Below are positions 59,790-64,000 of a DNA stretch of 64,000 bases, one piece after another. The translations under genes were made by a program, and so were the position numbers. The DNA is from Favolaschia claudopus (lineage: Eukaryota; Basidiomycota; Agaricomycetes; Agaricales; Mycenaceae). The notes beneath the pieces are model-generated. The model searched no databases. It worked only from the letters and a program-made list of their open reading frames with translations, and had not been told where the DNA came from. The stretch spans positions 620,001 through 684,000 of the forward strand of contig JAWWNJ010000096.1 of the NCBI GenBank assembly GCA_037176885.1, in the 5' to 3' direction. Within the stretch, counting starts at the first letter, position 1. The number at the start of each line of letters is the position of its first letter.

Positions 59790-61575
59790 TCAAGACTTTC
59801 CACCGAAACACGCCACATGGTCCGCCAACAGCTCCTCCAGCTTGGAAAACAGACTGATGCCCGCAGCATGTCGCTCACCGGGGACCCCATCAAACGACCG
59901 CTTCAAATTCCCCCCGCCCTCATTCAGCACCTTCTTCGCAGTCCGGAATTTATACTTAACATATCGGAACAGACCCCCGGCGGCATATTGTGTGATCGAA
60001 TAGCGAGTTTCGTGTGGGGCGAGGGGCGTGTTGCCGTGGTGGATGACGGCCGAGGGAATGAACGCGGTGGAAGCTGCCGGAAACTCCACAACTGCATTCA
60101 GCTCCCTGCGATGCAAATGTGCGCTCTTGGTGGGATCGAAGTCACCCCCGCTGGTGATTGCGCACCATCCGAGCGCGCGGTTCTTGTCGTCGAGGTGCTC
60201 AAAGGTGGCTGATTGCGAGCCGAGATTGAAGGTAACCGAAGGAAAAATAGAGTTGGTGAAGTTGAGGCGAAGCGACGGGTCGTGCTCGAACAGATCCCGA
60301 AGGTCCGTGACGTAGTCTTTGAAGAGTTTGGGAGCCCAAGTCCGAAACGCGCCTAGTAGATTGACTTGATCAGTGATAATTGTTTATAATAGAAATCGTA
60401 GATACTTGATTGAAAGCCACAAACCCGTCGCACGCTCTTGTTCCCGAGCAAGCTGTCTACGAGTGGTTGTTTCGCGTCCGAAATATCAAGGTTTCGCGGG
60501 CACTACAAAGTTTCAGCAACATTGAACATCGGCGAAGGTGAAAAGGGAGACATACCGGCTGCCCTCCTCCATGAGACACGCCGCTCTGTAAGGTATAGAA
60601 GCGGCCTCGTCGATGCAAACCAGCATCGTCCGCGAAGGCATTAGTCCGAATGCCCTCCTCCCGCGCACGCTTCATGGCCTCCCCCGCCTCAGCAGCCACC
60701 GACGGCCACTCGGGATCATCCGGACCGCCCACAAACACAACGATGATCCGCCCATAACGGTCCAGGATCAGTAAGGGACGCCTGAGGAGAAAGATTGAAC
60801 AAAGGAATGTCATGGACTAAAATGAGAAGACTTACCGCGCATCCCAGGAAACGTAAACGCGTTTCAAATCGTCGACCAGCTCTCCGACTTGAGGAAGCTG
60901 AAGCTTAGCCCAACGTGCGCTCTCCGGTTGATTTTTCAGCTTCGGTGGATTCTTGTCTCGCACTCCGAGCCAATGGCCCCCTTTAGTAGACCGGAGACCA
61001 CTCGCGTCGAAGTCGACCGGCACATGCTGAGCAGACATAACGAGGTGAGCGGGAGCGGATGTGGTGGCCCAATTAAACGGGTTGGCGGCATTCCGTTGGC
61101 GTTTCTTTCGGCGGCGGTTTTTGTTGTATTCGATTTTTCGTTCCTGCGCATGGGAGAGACCGGAGGCCGGACGGGAGGACGAGTGCGAGGGTTGGGAATT
61201 GACGAGGGGAGAAAGAGGAAGTCGAGGTTGTGAGGCCGCAGGTGAGGAGGATCCGATTTTGGGCGGTGGTGGGTCTATAAAAGGAAATGAGAAATATTCG
61301 AAGATGAATTGTTGGGGCTGAGCGTGTATGGGCAATAACGGACCTGAAGTCCTCTCCTCTGCATCTGGGTGCCCCTCATCCTCTGAATCCTGCGGGTCCT
61401 CTTGCGTTCCACCGCTCCGATCGCGTTCCATACCCTCGATCAACTCTTCAAGCGAAACCGCAGTCTGGTGAACTGCAAAGCCAAGGGCGGAGAGCTTGGC
61501 GGGATCGTAGGCGGTGAAGGTATCCCAAGGAGAAAATTGAGCACCGCTGCGAGTGCGTCGTGGCTCCTGCATCAC
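59790..61575 (-). CDS. 2OG-Fe(II) dioxygenase-like protein, agaricomycete expanded family (TET/JBP-like)
   Basis: Predicted 541-residue protein from exons 61575-60838, 60783-60556, 60502-60406 and 60352-59790, all in phase (total 1,626 nt). The N-terminal ~240 residues are low-complexity with a basic KNRRRKKRQR segment. The conserved core runs RPLLILDRYGRIIVVFVGG, then GVSHGGGQ, PRNLDISDAKQPLVDSLLGN, then WAPKLFKDYVTDL. Next come FEHLDDKN (His-x-Asp), GWCAITSGGDFDP, PSAVIHHGNT (distal His) and HETRYSITQYAAGGLFRYV, with the Arg expected to hold 2-oxoglutarate. The iron and cosubstrate ligands therefore appear present. I associate this layout with the TET/JBP-type dioxygenases reported as lineage-specific expansions near transposons in mushrooms. 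That assignment is from memory and less certain than the 2OG-fold call. One oddity: the usual GGHLVL after FDP is replaced by SAHLHR. Confidence 0.7.
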
Positions 61576-62134
61576 TAAGAATCTGTGGACATATATATTT
61601 AATTAGCTCGAGGCATCTGGAATGAATGGCGAGAAAACAGATAGGAAACGCGTAACAGAACCAGATCATCTTCATCATAGTACCTGTGGCAAGGAACAGC
61701 GATGAATCTGACGTGGTTGACGCGTTCCTCGTCGTGGTCCTGACGACTTTCTCTGCCACCCATAGCGCCTATGGCAAGGCGCAGCAGGGGCTCGGAAGGA
61801 CCGTAGATCTTCGAGGACGTGTATTTCAAGCAATAGATGAAAGGCACTTACCAGGAAAGACGATTGCCACCAGGTTTCGCAGATATGGGATGAGGGTAGA
61901 GAGAGAGAGAGGCGTGTGAGGCGTGTCCTAACATGGAAGGCATAGCCACAAATAGCCATAATCCCACGCTGTGACATCACGTTCAACAAACAATGTGGAC
62001 GTGTTCTCTGCTCCATCGACGCGTGTTTCCCAAATCCTAGTAAGCAGACTACTCAAGTAGTATACTTTCTTTATAATCTAACGTGTTTTGTTCCTTAGAT
62101 TGACCGACGCTGGTCAGTCCCAGAAATTCATTCT
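61576..62134. other. Upstream region of the dioxygenase-like gene
   Basis: Presumed promoter/5' UTR of the minus-strand dioxygenase-like gene. Overlapping minus-strand frames (61,599-62,016) could be non-coding leader exons, but I see no protein signature. A GA-rich run (gagagagagaga) lies near 61,900-61,912. Confidence 0.35.
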
Positions 62135-62995
62135 CTAACCGGTCGAAACAAGTCTCTAACCGGTCGAAACAGGGCAGAGTTATCATATTCCGGGCCGTCA
62201 ACCCCTCCGATGCACTCCCACTTGCTTCAAAGGAGATTCTTCTTGGGTACAGGTGCTAGTTGAGTGTCTAAACTGGATCTCGAGCTGAACAGTAACTTAT
62301 CGATATGCGTACCTGGTCAAAACATTTGGAAGTTGACTGCCATGTCTCACTGCCAACCTCGAGCCGACCCTCGGCAATACCTAGACCTGAAGCAAAGTAT
62401 AGGGCATTTGAGCAATATTCACAACAATCCTACACGTCAATCGTAATGCAACGCTACACGTTCAAGTTTCCTTGTCCCCGAATCGCAACATTCACAAGCA
62501 TCTCGATATGAGAAGTCAGAGGGATGGATGTACGCACCAAACTTTCGGGCGCTAATCTACTGGAACTGTGAACTACTAACTACTTGAAGACCACCCGCTC
62601 ATGTTGCTTGGATTCAACAGACACCCATTTCTCAAGACAGGTACAGGTTTCGAAGACCTTCTGGAGATAAATTCCATAACCGGTCGAAACAATCTATTTT
62701 GCGGGTGAGTTTGACATTTCCCTTTGCTCGAGTACGTTCTATTGACCTCTTTATTTCAGACTACAATCTCACCCTTCACTCTCCTCTACTCAAGCCCGCC
62801 AATCCACCTAATGTTACTATTTATTGTATAACCGGTCGAAACAACCAATCGGTGGTCCACGATTGAGTTCATTCTTGTTCTAGGTGAGAAAATCCAATGC
62901 AAAGAAGCTGCGCTTAATTAATGTGCTCTTCTCCTGTGGTTCTCCGAAGCTACTGTCACGAATTCCTCAGCTCAGGTCTCTAACCGGTCGAAACA
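62135..62995 (+). repeat. Five copies of TAACCGGTCGAAACA
   Basis: Near-identical 15-mers, all on the plus strand, at 62,135-62,150, 62,155-62,171, 62,676-62,691, 62,826-62,842 and 62,979-62,995. The flanks differ, so the motif itself is what is conserved. The cluster ends 8 bp before the ATG of the next gene. Related cores (AACTGGTCGAAACA) occur three times inside the TIR element at 12.3-15.9 kb. It may be a transposase or regulator binding array. Confidence 0.85.
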
Positions 62996-63002
62996 TAAAT
63001 AT

Positions 63003-64000
63003 ATGTCAACACCATCAAAACCCCGATCAGTCTTACCAAGAACCGTCATGGCCAAACCCGATGAAGACCAATTCCGGTATATGTACTCTCCGTTGTCAGT
63101 GTATAAACTTGCTAAGATAAGATTCCATGAAATCAGTCCAACTCGGGCCCGTCGTAAAAGCGACTCCGCAAAACGAGCAACTGCAGAGGCAAAGAAAGAG
63201 CGTCGAAGGCGATATTATGCTAGGGAGTGCGCCATTTTCTACTTGCTTTTGGCTTGCTTACTGACTGTTCTGAAGTGCGGAGAAAATACGGGAAAAGAAT
63301 CGTCTTCACCTAGCTCACAAAAGGTATCTTGTGATTATATATTGAGTTCTGTGTCTGATAAAAGGCAGAGCGATCGCAAAAACGAAGCATTCGAGGGCTG
63401 AGCCGAGCCCAGCAGAGACGACGCGACGCCCGGAGCTCACTACCGCTGAACTGGCAGTATCCGAAACACTTGCCCAGATGCAGGCAGACCGAGCGGCACA
63501 GGGAATCTCGTTTCGCCGCGCCAATCCACCCAACTCACCGACATCGAGGGGAGAGGAGGAGATGGCGATTGACAAAGAGTGCGTATCTTCATTGCCTGGA
63601 GAGTATACAATCAGGCAACCGATTTGTGTAGAATCGCCGCGCTCTGGGAGCAAGGCGAGCGTCTTTGCCTATCCAATTCGGATGATGACATGGGGACGGG
63701 GGATCTTGGGTGTGTCGTTGTCATTTTACACAGTCAAGTGAAATTCAAGAAGATATATTGCCAGGGAAACAGCCAAGACAGATCGTCATCGGATTTCCTT
63801 AAGGTATAGAACCGAATCTCAGTTTTGTGAGATGATTTACATCCATTTGACTAGGGAACGACAACGTCGCCGATTACTCCTTGTTCAAAGTCTGGGCCCC
63901 AGGTATTCATCTCGCCACACTCCCTCTCCTGAGCCTCCGAGTCCTGGTCCCAAGACACGGTTACCCAGTCTCTATGATAAACTGTTCAGCACCCGGCAAG
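63003..64000 (+). CDS. Basic, charged lineage-specific protein, 3' end beyond window
   Basis: Starts at ATG 63,003 (MSTPSKPRSVLPRTVMAKPD). It continues through ARRKSDSAKRATAEAKKER into RRRYYAR. A 49 bp intron (GTGCGC to GAAG, branch TTACTGAC) joins this to DAEKIREKNRLHLAHKR, a highly charged helix. After a second intron come AELAVSETLAQMQADRAAQG and ANPPNSPTSRGEEEMAIDKE. Further exons are likely at 63,615-63,710 (RIAALWEQGERLCLSNSDDD) and near 63,856-63,890 (GNDNVADYSLFKVWAPG), and the gene probably runs past the window. Arg/Lys/Glu helices of this type occur in multi-copy mushroom proteins of unknown function. No catalytic motif is visible. The five-copy motif array lies directly upstream of the start. 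Confidence 0.5.

Noticed and set aside
1..64000. CRISPR arrays, rRNA genes, bacterial operons or phage modules
   Set aside because: No regularly spaced direct repeats with unique spacers, no rRNA-like blocks and no prokaryotic gene organisation. The introns show this is nuclear fungal DNA.

Overview
This is a eukaryotic window, almost certainly from an agaricomycete (mushroom-type) basidiomycete. Real genes are split by many 45-70 bp introns with GTRNGT donors and CTNAC-like branch points. The gene content fits: a Mif2/CENP-C kinetochore protein, a Pdr5/CDR-type ABC transporter, a 2OG-Fe(II) oxygenase of the kind expanded in mushrooms, and a large lineage-specific nuclear-type protein. Long single-frame ORFs are rare, so I built genes by joining exons by eye. 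Reading-frame phase across introns was the main check.

Layout. 1-2.4 kb: no gene seen. 2.4-4.1 kb (-): CENP-C/Mif2 homologue, six exons. 4.2-12.3 kb: degenerate repeats, tandem duplications and one possible decayed gene. 12.3-15.85 kb: a roughly 3.5 kb element bounded by ~90 bp terminal inverted repeats. 16.7-18.35 kb: a ~660 bp unit present about 2.5 times. 18.9-20.96 kb (+): a two-gene cassette (B1-A1). 21.4-21.8 kb (+): a small coiled-coil protein. 23.0-29.2 kb (-): a PDR ABC transporter with more than 20 introns. 31.5-37.4 kb and 44.9-50.6 kb: two arms of a large inverted duplication. Each arm carries one A-type gene at its outer end and a decayed zinc-finger-like gene at its inner end. 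The ~7.5 kb loop between the arms holds the second two-gene cassette (B2-A2, 41.46-43.41 kb). 50.6-55.5 kb: no confident gene. 55.6-58.9 kb (-): a ~1,000-residue charged, Pro/Ala/Thr-rich protein with an AT-hook. 59.1-59.6 kb (+): a short multi-exon gene fragment. 59.8-61.6 kb (-): the 2OG dioxygenase-like gene. 62.1-63.0 kb: five copies of TAACCGGTCGAAACA. 63.0 kb to the end (+): a partial basic, lineage-specific gene.

The most interesting signal is a local family of at least six diverged RNase III-fold-like proteins, four of type A and two of type B. By eye they keep the order and spacing of the RNase III landmarks: a helix equivalent to LEFLGDA, an LxSN-type helix ending in Gly, and a helix equivalent to ADxFEAxIGA. 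The catalytic Asp positions are replaced in every copy. The two B-A cassettes have matching intron phases, so they are duplicated two-gene units. This looks like an expanding, non-catalytic, paired RNase III-like system sitting in repeat-rich, inversion-prone DNA. That reading is inference and needs profile and structure searches.
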